Under the pieces are notes generated by a model that saw nothing but the letters and a program-made list of their open reading frames with translations, was not told where the DNA came from and ran no database searches. The translations under genes were made by a program, and so were the position numbers. Below are positions 1-7,310 of a DNA stretch of 20,782 nt, in pieces. The stretch is from NCBI GenBank assembly GCA_964488675.1, contig CAZAWA010000030.1, forward strand, positions 1 through 20,782. Reading direction: 5' to 3'. Position 1 is the first letter of the stretch. Each line of letters opens with the position of its first letter. Source of the stretch: QZKY01 sp964488675. Its GTDB lineage: Bacteria; Pseudomonadota; Gammaproteobacteria; Burkholderiales; Burkholderiaceae_D.

Positions 1-361
1 CACTCAACATGTCATAAGCCAACAAAGCGTTGTGTTCGTCAGCAGCAGAGAAACGAGATTATGAACCAACTTTTAAAAAGCGTCAACTGTCTGTTGAATT
101 ATTGTGAAAAACTCATCAAAAATCCAACTTGAGGATTCAAAACCCGTCGCCGGGGGTGAACTATAACAAAATTTTTCAAACCCCGCAAAGCAGCCCCGCC
201 AAAAGTATTGCTCTGCATCAAAAGATATCCGGAAACAGCATGGATTGCGTTATCTTGTTGCCACCCCAAGGGTTAGAATAGCGGTTTTTTGAGTTCGGTA
301 GAACAATCTTTGCGGCATCGTGCCAAAGTTGTACCGAACCCATACTTCAGGAAAGTGTTAC
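1..361. other. non-coding leader upstream of ychF
   Basis: No coding region is supported in this stretch. The composition is AT-richer than the genes that follow. A TAGAAT hexamer at 274-279 resembles a sigma-70 -10 box for ychF, but no good -35 lies at the right distance (TTATCT at 250-255 is weak). AGGAAAG just before the ATG at 362 serves as the ribosome binding site. A short open stretch runs in from position 2 to a TGA at 60-62; it could be the tail of an upstream gene but is too short to call. Confidence 0.4.
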
Positions 362-1453
362 ATGAGTCTCAAATGCGGCATCGTCGGCCTGCCAAATGTC
401 GGCAAGTCCACTCTTTTCAATGCGCTGACCAAAGCCGGCATACCGGCCGAGAATTACCCGTTTTGTACCATTGAGCCCAATGTCGGCATCGTCGAAGTAC
501 CCGACCCCCGCCTGAGGGCGCTGTCAGTAATCGTGAAGCCTGTGCGCGTTCAGCCTGCCATCGTTGAATTCGTCGATATTGCCGGACTGGTTGCCGGTGC
601 ATCGAAAGGCGAGGGGCTGGGCAATCAGTTTCTGGCGCACATCCGCGAAACCGATGCGATCGTAAATGTGGTGCGCTGCTTTGAAGACGACAATGTGGTC
701 CATGTCGCCGGCAAGATCAACCCGCTCGACGACATCGAAGTCATCCAGACCGAACTGGCGCTGGCCGACATGAATACTGTTGAGCGAACCATCCAGCGAG
801 AGGCCAAAAAGGCGCGCTCCGGCGACAAGGATTCCGCCAAGCTGGTCACGCTTCTGGATAAGATGATGCTGCATCTTGATTCGGGCAAACCGGTTCGCAC
901 AATGGGCCTCGACACCGAAGAAGCCCTGTTGATTCGACCTTTATGCCTCATCACCGCAAAACCGGCGATGTTCGTCGCGAATGTTTCCGACACCGGCTTC
1001 AGCAACAACCCGTTGCTTGACCAGCTTTCCGCTTATGCCGAATCACAAAATGCCCCGCTCGTCGCAATCTGTGCCGCCATCGAATCTGAAATTGCCGACA
1101 TGAGCGACGAGGACAAAGGGGCTTTTCTCGCTGACATGGGCATGGAAGAACCGGGGCTTGACCGCTTGATTCGCGCAGCCTACAAATTGCTGGGGCTGCA
1201 AACCTATTTCACCGCCGGCGTCAAGGAAGTTCGCGCATGGACCATCCATACCGGTGACACGGCACCCAGGGCTGCCGGTGTAATCCACACTGACTTTGAA
1301 AGAGGTTTCATTCGCGCGCAAACAATCTCATATGAAGATTTCATCGCATTCAATGGCGAACAAGGTGCGAAGGAAGCGGGCAAAATGCGCGCCGAGGGAA
1401 AAGAATATGTCGTCAATGATGGTGATGTGCTCAATTTCCTGTTCAATGTTTAG
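362..1453 (+). CDS. ychF: YchF/OLA1-family P-loop NTPase
   Basis: This is the universally conserved YchF (Obg-related) ATPase, a cytoplasmic ribosome-associated NTPase linked to stress responses. The ATG at 362 gives 363 residues, the usual family length, and has AGGAAAG upstream; an in-frame ATG at 320 would add 14 residues with no family counterpart. The Walker A/G1 motif GLPNVGKST is at residues 9-17, G3 DIAG at 72-75, and the C-terminal TGS domain ends with the family-typical DGDVLNFLFNV. The G4 position, normally NxxE in ATP-specific members, reads NVSD at 207-210, which is unusual. A MOSC gene begins 25 nt after the stop, so cotranscription is possible. The identification is firm; the effect of the G4 change is unknown. 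Confidence 0.97.
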   Translation: MSLKCGIVGLPNVGKSTLFNALTKAGIPAENYPFCTIEPNVGIVEVPDPRLRALSVIVKPVRVQPAIVEFVDIAGLVAGASKGEGLGNQFLAHIRETDAIVNVVRCFEDDNVVHVAGKINPLDDIEVIQTELALADMNTVERTIQREAKKARSGDKDSAKLVTLLDKMMLHLDSGKPVRTMGLDTEEALLIRPLCLITAKPAMFVANVSDTGFSNNPLLDQLSAYAESQNAPLVAICAAIESEIADMSDEDKGAFLADMGMEEPGLDRLIRAAYKLLGLQTYFTAGVKEVRAWTIHTGDTAPRAAGVIHTDFERGFIRAQTISYEDFIAFNGEQGAKEAGKMRAEGKEYVVNDGDVLNFLFNV

Positions 1454-1478
1454 ATTTTACGAATTTCAGGGTTAACGC

Positions 1479-2333
1479 ATGATTAGGCTGGCTGAACTCA
1501 CGCTCTACCCCATCAAGTCCTGCGGCGGCATTGTCCTGCAGAAGGCAACTATTACCAAATCAGGATTGGCCAGCGGCTTGATCCATGACCGGGAATGGAT
1601 GGTGGTTGATGCCCGTGGGCAGTTCATCACCCAGCGCACGCATCCAAAAATGGCAACCATCACGCCAAGCATCAATAAGAGCAAGATGATTCTGAGCGCG
1701 CCTGGCATGCCACCGCTTGCCATTCCGCTTGAACGGAGGACTGCCGATAGCCGCGACTTATTGATGGAAGTCCGCGTCTGGAAAGATCATCTTCAGGCTA
1801 TCGACTGTGGTGATGCCGTCGCGGACTGGCTCTCGACCATCACCGGGGACGGCTGTCGCCTGGTTCGGTTTGACCCACAGGCAAAACGGATTGCCAGCCT
1901 GAAGTGGACGCAGGGCGCGGAGGCCACCAACCTGTTTAGCGACTCTTTTCCATTTCTGGTGCTTTCTCAAGCGTCACTCGATGATCTGAACGAGAGATTG
2001 CGCGCCGAAGGCCGGGAAGCGCTGCCGATGAACCGCTTCCGCCCCAATATTGTCATCTCCGGCGTTCCGCCTTATGCCGAAGATCGCACACAGTCCATGC
2101 AAGTCGGCGATGCGGCATTGCAACTGGTCAGACCCTGTCAGCGCTGCCCTATCCCCGCCATCGACCAGACGACCGGCATCGCAGGGCCAAATCCAAACGA
2201 CATACTGAAGACCTATCACACGAGCGAACTGCTGAACAATGCAGTCACTTTCGGCGTGCACGCCATACTCCAACACGGGGAGGGTGCGACATTGCGCGTC
2301 GGGCAAATCATCAAAACGCACCCTCTCAACTAA
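1479..2333 (+). CDS. MOSC-domain protein with MOSC N-terminal beta-barrel (YcbX/mARC-like)
   Basis: A 284-residue protein of the MOSC superfamily, whose members bind the molybdenum cofactor and act in N-hydroxylated base reduction or sulfur transfer. An N-terminal MOSC_N beta-barrel occupies about residues 1-120 (opening ELTLYPIKSCGG, then HDREWMVVDARGQFITQR). The MOSC domain follows, with the typical NRFRPNIVISG at 185-195 and RPCQRC at 218-223. C220 and C223 lie where the cofactor-ligating cysteine is found in YcbX and mARC. Unlike E. coli YcbX, there is no C-terminal 2Fe-2S ferredoxin domain, so an external electron donor would be needed. It starts 25 nt after ychF with a weak AGGG, and the GGDEF gene follows 16 nt later. 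The family is clear; the substrate is not. Confidence 0.9.
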   Translation: MIRLAELTLYPIKSCGGIVLQKATITKSGLASGLIHDREWMVVDARGQFITQRTHPKMATITPSINKSKMILSAPGMPPLAIPLERRTADSRDLLMEVRVWKDHLQAIDCGDAVADWLSTITGDGCRLVRFDPQAKRIASLKWTQGAEATNLFSDSFPFLVLSQASLDDLNERLRAEGREALPMNRFRPNIVISGVPPYAEDRTQSMQVGDAALQLVRPCQRCPIPAIDQTTGIAGPNPNDILKTYHTSELLNNAVTFGVHAILQHGEGATLRVGQIIKTHPLN

Positions 2334-2349
2334 CCCTCCGCCGACCACC

Positions 2350-3486
2350 ATGGACAAACGCCTGGAACCGCTGTTAGACGAACCTGCATCAGCGAACCAT
2401 CCGCTTGCCACGGAGAATCTCCAATTGCGGGCGCACCTCCAGGACTTGCTGGAGCAGGCACACAGTAACCAGCAAATCATGCAGCGGCATCATTTGCTCA
2501 ACCTGTCGATCATCGGCGCCAACGGTCTCGTCGAGTTGCTGGACACCATTTTCCATAAGCTCAAGCATTCATCGTCGCTGGATATGGTGACACTGACCGT
2601 GTTTGATGCGGATCATGAAATGCGGCGCGTCATGGCAAACCTGAACATCGCACCCACCGACTTTCCCAACCTCCAGCTTGAAGAGGGGCCGGACAAGAAC
2701 CTCTTCAAATTCACGGAATCCCTCAAGCCTGAACTGGGCGTGTATTCCGTCGAACGGCATGGCAACCTGTTTCCGCAAGACGCATCTGCGCCTGCCAGCG
2801 TCGCCATCGTGCCCCTGCTCATTGGCAATCGGCTTAACGGACATCTGAATTTCGGCAGTATGGATTTCAGTCGCTTCAGCGGAAATATCGCAACCGATTT
2901 CATTGAAGAGCAAGCGTCAATTGTTGCCATCTGCCTGGAAAATGCCATAAACAATGAAAGACTCAAGCATATCGGCCTAACCGATCCGCTAACAGGCGTC
3001 AATAATCGTCGCTATATCGAAACGCGCCTGCTTGAGGAAATTAAGCGCGCACAACGGCAGAGCTATGCGCTGTCGTGCATGTACATCGACATTGATTATT
3101 TCAAGCAAATTAACGATTTCCTCGGGCATCAGGAGGGTGACGAAGTTCTGCGCGAAGTGGCGTCGCGCATCAAATCCGAACTTCGCCTTTCAGATGCGTT
3201 GGGGCGCTTCGGTGGTGAAGAGTTCGTGGTTCTGCTGATCGATACCCACGCCGCTGGCGCGCGCCATGTCGCAGAACGCATCCGTGCAAGCATTGCCAAC
3301 CGCACCTTCCAGCTAAATGCCGGCAAGACCTGCAAGGCAACGGTTTCCATTGGCGTATCGACGCTCTCGACTCATATTAGCGGCAAGCCAACCGAGGCAA
3401 TTGCGCAAGAATTTGTAGCTCAGGCCGACCTGGCGCTCTATCAGGCCAAAAATGCCGGCCGCAACTGTGTTGTCTGCATCCCCTGA
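2350..3486 (+). CDS. GAF/DUF484-like sensor diguanylate cyclase (GGDEF)
   Basis: A predicted cytoplasmic diguanylate cyclase making c-di-GMP from two GTP. The ATG at 2350 gives 378 residues; the frame stays open upstream to 2239, but that would overlap the MOSC gene by 95 nt. Residues 18-50 look like a coiled coil, and about 50-200 form a GAF-type sensor resembling DUF484. The GGDEF domain (about 208-378) carries TDPLTGVNNRR, the metal-binding DIDYFKQIND and the signature GGEEF at 288-292. RLSD at 279-282 lies exactly five residues before it and matches the inhibitory I-site RxxD, so product feedback inhibition is expected. There are no membrane segments and no EAL domain. The sensed signal is unknown. 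It lies 16 nt after the MOSC gene, probably in one transcript. Confidence 0.93.
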   Translation: MDKRLEPLLDEPASANHPLATENLQLRAHLQDLLEQAHSNQQIMQRHHLLNLSIIGANGLVELLDTIFHKLKHSSSLDMVTLTVFDADHEMRRVMANLNIAPTDFPNLQLEEGPDKNLFKFTESLKPELGVYSVERHGNLFPQDASAPASVAIVPLLIGNRLNGHLNFGSMDFSRFSGNIATDFIEEQASIVAICLENAINNERLKHIGLTDPLTGVNNRRYIETRLLEEIKRAQRQSYALSCMYIDIDYFKQINDFLGHQEGDEVLREVASRIKSELRLSDALGRFGGEEFVVLLIDTHAAGARHVAERIRASIANRTFQLNAGKTCKATVSIGVSTLSTHISGKPTEAIAQEFVAQADLALYQAKNAGRNCVVCIP

Positions 3487-3560
3487 TGCCCGCCTCACAG
3501 CCATCCAGCGCAAGACCGTTACCCAGAACCGGCGAACCGAAGCCGCACCAATCGCCGGCA

Positions 3561-3595
3561 GGGCGAATTCACCTGCGTCGCGGTGAATGGCGCCC
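3561..3595 (+). promoter_or_regulatory. inverted repeat in ribBA leader (operator or hairpin)
   Basis: ATTCACC (3567-3573) and GGTGAAT (3582-3588) form a perfect 7-bp inverted repeat around an 8-nt centre. The flanking GGGCG (3561-3565) and CGCCC (3591-3595) extend it past a small bulge. A TAGAAT hexamer at 3607-3612 could be the ribBA -10 box, which would put the repeat over the -35 region, a typical operator position. It does not match the FMN riboswitch consensus and no T-run follows, so it is not an obvious terminator. Confidence 0.4.
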
Positions 3596-3636
3596 GAAAT
3601 AGCAGGTAGAATACGAGCTCTGTTCAGGAATACATC

Positions 3637-4749
3637 ATGCCCATTTCCAATACAAAAGAGATCGTCGCAGAACTGCGCGCAGGCCGCATGGTCATTCTGG
3701 TCGACGAAGAGGACCGTGAAAACGAGGGCGACCTTGTTCTGGCCGCTGACTTTGTCACGCCCGAAGCGATTAATTTCATGGCCAAATATGCTCGTGGCCT
3801 CGTTTGCCTGACGCTGACGGAAGAACGGTGCCGCCTGCTTGGGTTGACGCAAATGGCGCGAGACAACCGCAGCCAGTTCAGCACTGCCTTCACCATGTCG
3901 ATCGAAGCGGCAGAAGGCGTTACCACCGGCATATCCGCCCACGACCGCGCGCGCACCATTCAGGCCGCCGTCGCAAAGCATGCGAAAGCTGACGATATCG
4001 TGCGACCTGGCCATGTCTTTCCGATTATGGCCAAACCTGGCGGCGTACTCGTGCGGGCAGGCCATACCGAGGCTGGCTGCGACTTGGCCGAGCTTGCCGG
4101 CCTGACCCCAGCCTCCGTTATATGCGAAATAATGAAAGACGACGGAACAATGGCCCGCCTGCCGGATCTTGTTGATTTCGCCCGTCGTCATGGGCTTAAA
4201 ATCGGCACCATCGCTGACCTGATCCACTACCGCAGCCAGAACGAAAGCATCGTCGAGCGCATGGCCGAGCGTGAAACACAAACCACTCACGGCAGCTTTC
4301 GCACCATCGCCTTCCGCGACAAGCCCAGCGGCGGCGCACACCTGGCACTAGTGCACGGCGATCTCTCTCCGGATCGTGAAGCACTGGTTCGTGTACATCA
4401 GCCATTGTCCATCGTTGATCTGCTGGAAACCCAGGCATCGACCCATTCATGGAGCGTCGCTGCTGCTATGGCGGCAATCAAGAAAGCCGGCAATGGCGTT
4501 ATCTTGCTGCTAAACTGCGAAGAGTCCGCAAATGACATTTTTACAAATTTTGTAGCGCTTGATTCTCCACGACAATCCGTACCGCCCCGCAGCGCCAGCC
4601 AGGACTTGCGCAATTACGGTATCGGGGCACAAATTCTGAAAGATATTGGCGTGCGCAAGATGAAACTTCTCGCCAATCCCAGAAGGATGCCATCGATGAC
4701 CGGTTTCGACCTTGATGTAAGCGGTTTCATGGACAAGCCTGCACATTAA
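3637..4749 (+). CDS. ribBA: 3,4-dihydroxy-2-butanone-4-phosphate synthase with degenerate GTP cyclohydrolase II domain (RibBA/RibBX type)
   Basis: The N-terminal half (about residues 1-203) is DHBP synthase, converting ribulose 5-phosphate into the four-carbon unit of riboflavin. EDRENEGD at 25-32, RPGHVFPI at 123-130 and HTEAGCD at 143-149 are the expected metal- and substrate-binding motifs. The C-terminal half (about 208-370) has the GTP cyclohydrolase II fold, ending in the typical NYGIGAQIL (326-334) and KMKLL. It lacks the zinc-binding cysteine motif (C-x2-GD...RCDCG) that the cyclohydrolase reaction needs, so only the first activity is expected; a separate RibA is probably encoded elsewhere. 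The start has AGGA 9 nt upstream. ribH follows 31 nt after the stop. Confidence 0.95.
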   Translation: MPISNTKEIVAELRAGRMVILVDEEDRENEGDLVLAADFVTPEAINFMAKYARGLVCLTLTEERCRLLGLTQMARDNRSQFSTAFTMSIEAAEGVTTGISAHDRARTIQAAVAKHAKADDIVRPGHVFPIMAKPGGVLVRAGHTEAGCDLAELAGLTPASVICEIMKDDGTMARLPDLVDFARRHGLKIGTIADLIHYRSQNESIVERMAERETQTTHGSFRTIAFRDKPSGGAHLALVHGDLSPDREALVRVHQPLSIVDLLETQASTHSWSVAAAMAAIKKAGNGVILLLNCEESANDIFTNFVALDSPRQSVPPRSASQDLRNYGIGAQILKDIGVRKMKLLANPRRMPSMTGFDLDVSGFMDKPAH

Positions 4750-4780
4750 TTTTCATTATCAATTCAAGCGGAGGTGCACT

Positions 4781-5272
4781 ATGACTGTCGGAACATATGA
4801 AATGAGCCTGGAAGGAAATGGTCAGCGCATCGGCATCGTGCAATCCCGTTTCAACGAGGATGTTTGCCACGGATTATTGACCGCCTGCGTGGCAGAACTC
4901 AAGCGCCTCGGTGTGGAAGCAGAAGACATCCTGCTGGTGACCGTTCCGGGTGCGCTGGAAATTCCGCTGGCACTGATGAAAATGGCAGAAACCAAGCAAT
5001 TTGACGCGCTGATCGCTCTGGGCGCAGTAATTCGTGGAGAAACTTATCACTTCGAACTGGTTTCCAACGAGTCCGGCGCCGGAATTACACGGGTTGGCCT
5101 GGATTACGGAATACCGATCGCCAATGGCGTGCTTACCACCGACACAGACGAGCAGGCTGAGGCGCGCATGGCTGAAAAGGGTACCGACGCAGCTCGCGTT
5201 GCGGTGGAAATGGCAAATCTGGCGATGGCGCTCGAAGAACTCGCACAGGCCCTCGAAGAAGAGGAAGAATAA
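4781..5272 (+). CDS. ribH: 6,7-dimethyl-8-ribityllumazine synthase
   Basis: Lumazine synthase, the penultimate enzyme of riboflavin synthesis. It condenses 5-amino-6-ribitylaminouracil with the 3,4-dihydroxy-2-butanone 4-phosphate made by RibB, and usually assembles as pentamers or icosahedral capsids. The 163-residue length is normal. SRFNEDVCHGLL near residue 27, VPGALEIPLAL near 55 and IRGETYHFELV near 85 (with the catalytic His) are all present. The C-terminus ends in a run of glutamates. GGAGG lies 8 nt before the ATG at 4781, the strongest ribosome binding site of this operon. nusB follows 44 nt downstream, the common ribH-nusB pairing. Confidence 0.97.
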   Translation: MTVGTYEMSLEGNGQRIGIVQSRFNEDVCHGLLTACVAELKRLGVEAEDILLVTVPGALEIPLALMKMAETKQFDALIALGAVIRGETYHFELVSNESGAGITRVGLDYGIPIANGVLTTDTDEQAEARMAEKGTDAARVAVEMANLAMALEELAQALEEEEE

Positions 5273-5316
5273 ATCGCTCTGCAGCACCGGGGCAGCAATA
5301 CTATTCGAAAACACAC

Positions 5317-5787
5317 ATGGCAGAAAAAAGTCCGCACGCCAACCCAGGCAAAAATCGCTCGCCGCGACACAGAGCGAGAGAATTTGCCTTGCAGGGCGTT
5401 TATCAGTGGCTGCTTAACAAGGAAAGCGCCTCAGCCATCACGGATCACATCCGCAATGCGCACGGCTTCGACAAAGCGGATGCCACGCACTTTGCTGGAC
5501 TGGTCACGGGCACCATTGCCGATGCAGAAGCTTTGCGGGAGAGGCTTTCATCCATGCTTGACCGCCCTATCGCAGATTTGTCACCTGTCGAGCATGCCAT
5601 ACTTCTAATCGGTGCGCACGAACTCGCCAGTCACCCTGATATCCCGTACCGTGTTGTGATCAACGAGGCTGTCGAACTGGCCAAGTCCTTTGGCGGCATT
5701 GATGGTCACAAATTTGTCAATGGTGTGCTGGACAAGCTTGCCGCGAAAATTCGGCATGAAGAAGTCCTGTCGGATCGGCAGCCCTGA
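5317..5787 (+). CDS. nusB: transcription antitermination factor NusB
   Basis: NusB binds boxA RNA together with NusE (ribosomal protein S10) and supports antitermination of rRNA transcription. The protein has 156 residues, slightly longer than E. coli NusB because of a basic N-terminal tail. The family shows in RHRAREFALQGVYQWLL at the start, the central DLSPVEHAILLIGAHEL, and the C-terminal YRVVINEAVELAKSFGG followed by HKFVNGVLDKLA. No clear Shine-Dalgarno precedes the ATG. It is the last gene of the riboflavin block and converges on the lytic transglycosylase gene across a terminator hairpin. Confidence 0.97.
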   Translation: MAEKSPHANPGKNRSPRHRAREFALQGVYQWLLNKESASAITDHIRNAHGFDKADATHFAGLVTGTIADAEALRERLSSMLDRPIADLSPVEHAILLIGAHELASHPDIPYRVVINEAVELAKSFGGIDGHKFVNGVLDKLAAKIRHEEVLSDRQP

Positions 5788-5824
5788 AGCGACGCGGCCA
5801 GCGCCGCTTCATCTCGCAAAAATC

Positions 5825-5859
5825 AATCGGGGCGCGGGCAAATAACCCGTGCCCCGATT
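5825..5859. terminator. bidirectional intrinsic terminator between nusB and transglycosylase gene
   Basis: AATCGGGGCGCGGG (5825-5838) and CCCGTGCCCCGATT (5846-5859) form a 14-bp stem with one G-T pair and a 7-nt loop. Read on the minus strand the stem is followed by GATTTTTG, a T-run fitting rho-independent termination of the transglycosylase gene. The plus side has no T-run, so it is a weaker terminator for nusB. A second, shorter stem (GAAGCG...CGCTTC, about 5786-5811) lies just upstream. Confidence 0.7.
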
Positions 5860-5885
5860 AAGTCGAGAAACCAAAATATTCCGCG

Positions 5886-6830
5886 TCAGAGTTTTTTCTC
5901 AACCTTCTCTTCATCAACTGACGCCAAAGCTTCACTTTGCCTTGCCGGTGCCGTCGCCGATTGTCCGGTTTCGGTCTCTTCGACTACCGGACGCTGAGTA
6001 CGCGTGGTGATTTTCGTCGCAGAAACCGGCACCCTCTTGCCATTCGCCACTTCTTTCAGCCTGCGGTACTCGGACAACACCTTCGCGCCGTAACCGCCAT
6101 CGTTGGAATGCAGGGCAGCACCCACATAGCTTTTCAGACCTGCCTCGACCGAACCGCCTCGTTTCACATATTCTTTCAGGATTTGCGACCCGACCTTGAT
6201 GTTTGCAACCGGATTCAGAGCAGCTTTCACACCACCGTGATCGTCAAATTTTTCCTTGTGCACCTTTGACATCACCTGCATCAAACCTTGCGCACCCATC
6301 GGGCTTTCGGCAAAAGGATTGAAGCGGGACTCCACAGCGATGACAGAAAGGATGAGCAAGGGGTCGAGCTTGGTCTCGAGTGCCGTCAGGTAAGCGGCCG
6401 ACACAAGCATGTTGGCGGCATCATTCGCAACGCGATATCGTTTGGCAATCCAGTCAGTGACATACTTCTGCTGTTTTGCATTGCCAAGCGCCCTGGCGTC
6501 TGCCGGTGCTTCACCTGCCTCTTCCTGCGCACCAGCCAGCGTTTCCGGCGCCTGCACCAGCGCTGTCAGTTGCGCCAGCTCGGCTTTTTGTTCGGCACTT
6601 GGCTTGTCGGCAAATGGCGAAAACGCGAGTAGCTGGTCAGCGATGTCCGGCTTTACAAACATGACGCCCAGCGTGCACATTGCCGACACGCCCATGACCA
6701 TCAACGCGTGGCGCATGAACACCCATACCCCGCCACGCATTGTGCGCGGCGCCGTTGCGCTCAATGCGTCACACCGGTATTTCGAATCAATGTTGGCAAC
6801 TCTTCTTGCCGTCATCAAATTATTAAACAT
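5886..6830 (-). CDS. membrane-anchored lytic transglycosylase (SLT domain)
   Basis: A predicted peptidoglycan lytic transglycosylase, which cleaves the MurNAc-GlcNAc bond to form 1,6-anhydromuropeptides. The ATG at 6828-6830 is chosen because AGGAGG lies 4 nt upstream, a consensus Shine-Dalgarno; the longer frame to 6983 lacks a comparable site. The 314-residue protein has one membrane segment at about 35-58, a linker with acidic and Ala-rich parts, and an SLT domain from about 150 to 250. E167 in VIAVESRFNP is the expected catalytic acid, followed by SPMGAQGLMQVM and NIKVGSQILKEYV. The C-terminal 50 residues are low-complexity and charged. The anchor and orientation imply a periplasmic catalytic domain. 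It stands alone between convergent nusB and divergent ubiD. Confidence 0.88.
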   Translation of the reverse strand: MFNNLMTARRVANIDSKYRCDALSATAPRTMRGGVWVFMRHALMVMGVSAMCTLGVMFVKPDIADQLLAFSPFADKPSAEQKAELAQLTALVQAPETLAGAQEEAGEAPADARALGNAKQQKYVTDWIAKRYRVANDAANMLVSAAYLTALETKLDPLLILSVIAVESRFNPFAESPMGAQGLMQVMSKVHKEKFDDHGGVKAALNPVANIKVGSQILKEYVKRGGSVEAGLKSYVGAALHSNDGGYGAKVLSEYRRLKEVANGKRVPVSATKITTRTQRPVVEETETGQSATAPARQSEALASVDEEKVEKKL

Positions 6831-7310
6831 GGTACCTCCTGATTCATCACGGATGCGTAACGCTTCTTGTAGTCTGTCCGCAGACATGCATCTGCCGTGA
6901 ATAACAACATCATCAGCGCCGCCTCTCGCGGCCGACTGACGCCTTTGTCGCTTGCTTTCCGTAGATGGCGCGCTCTGTGGCACACTACCTGCTGCAAACG
7001 ACTCTTTTCGGGTTTGAGGCTGACGCCTCGTGAAAACACTCCTTAAAATGTCATGCGGGGCCCCGTCCCCTTGAAAATGAAGCAGCAGCGCTTTTGCCTG
7101 TCTGCCATCAATCTTTTTGCCCGAAGGCTGGTTCTTTTAATTTTGGCGAATTCTATGGGCGGTTTTATATCAAGTCAACCCTATTAAACCTGTTTTATAT
7201 AGTTAATAGTCATTAACAATTCTGCTCATATTTGAATTAACCGAACAAAATCATCAGCTTATACAAAATCCGCACATATAGTGCCTGAACCTTCACAAAA
7301 CACAAAATAG
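6831..7310. other. divergent intergenic region between transglycosylase gene and ubiD
   Basis: No gene is supported here. The half nearer the transglycosylase gene is of ordinary composition; frames extending that gene upstream have no recognisable domain. From about 7130 to 7310 the DNA is strikingly AT-rich and probably carries the ubiD promoter. It contains the direct repeat GTTTTATAT at 7162-7170 and 7192-7200, 30 bp apart, and the inverted repeat GTTAAT-AGTC-ATTAAC at 7202-7217. A possible promoter is TTAACC (7237-7242), a 17-nt gap, then TATACA (7260-7265), but the match is modest. Confidence 0.45.
7202..7217. promoter_or_regulatory. palindromic operator-like site upstream of ubiD
   Basis: GTTAAT and ATTAAC form a perfect 6-bp inverted repeat around AGTC, about 95 bp before the ubiD start and inside the AT-rich part of the spacer. 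The symmetry and spacing fit a dimeric regulator site, but no family can be assigned and chance occurrence in AT-rich DNA is possible. Confidence 0.3.

Noticed and set aside
61..132. 23-codon open frame starting ATGAACCAAC
   Set aside because: Too short, no ribosome binding site and no recognisable features.
320..361. Upstream in-frame ATG for ychF
   Set aside because: It would add 14 residues absent from the family; the ATG at 362 has a ribosome binding site and gives the canonical 363 residues.
3487..3636. FMN riboswitch upstream of ribBA
   Set aside because: The conserved RFN blocks (GGGGCAGGGTGAAATTCCC-type and ACCGGCGGT) are not present in order; only a simple inverted repeat is seen.
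3313..4341. Long minus-strand open frame antisense to the cyclase and ribBA genes
   Set aside because: It is a shadow of two firmly identified genes on the other strand, a common result of GC-rich codon usage.
6831..6983. N-terminal extension of the lytic transglycosylase
   Set aside because: AGGAGG directly precedes the ATG at 6830, and the extension has no membrane or domain signature.
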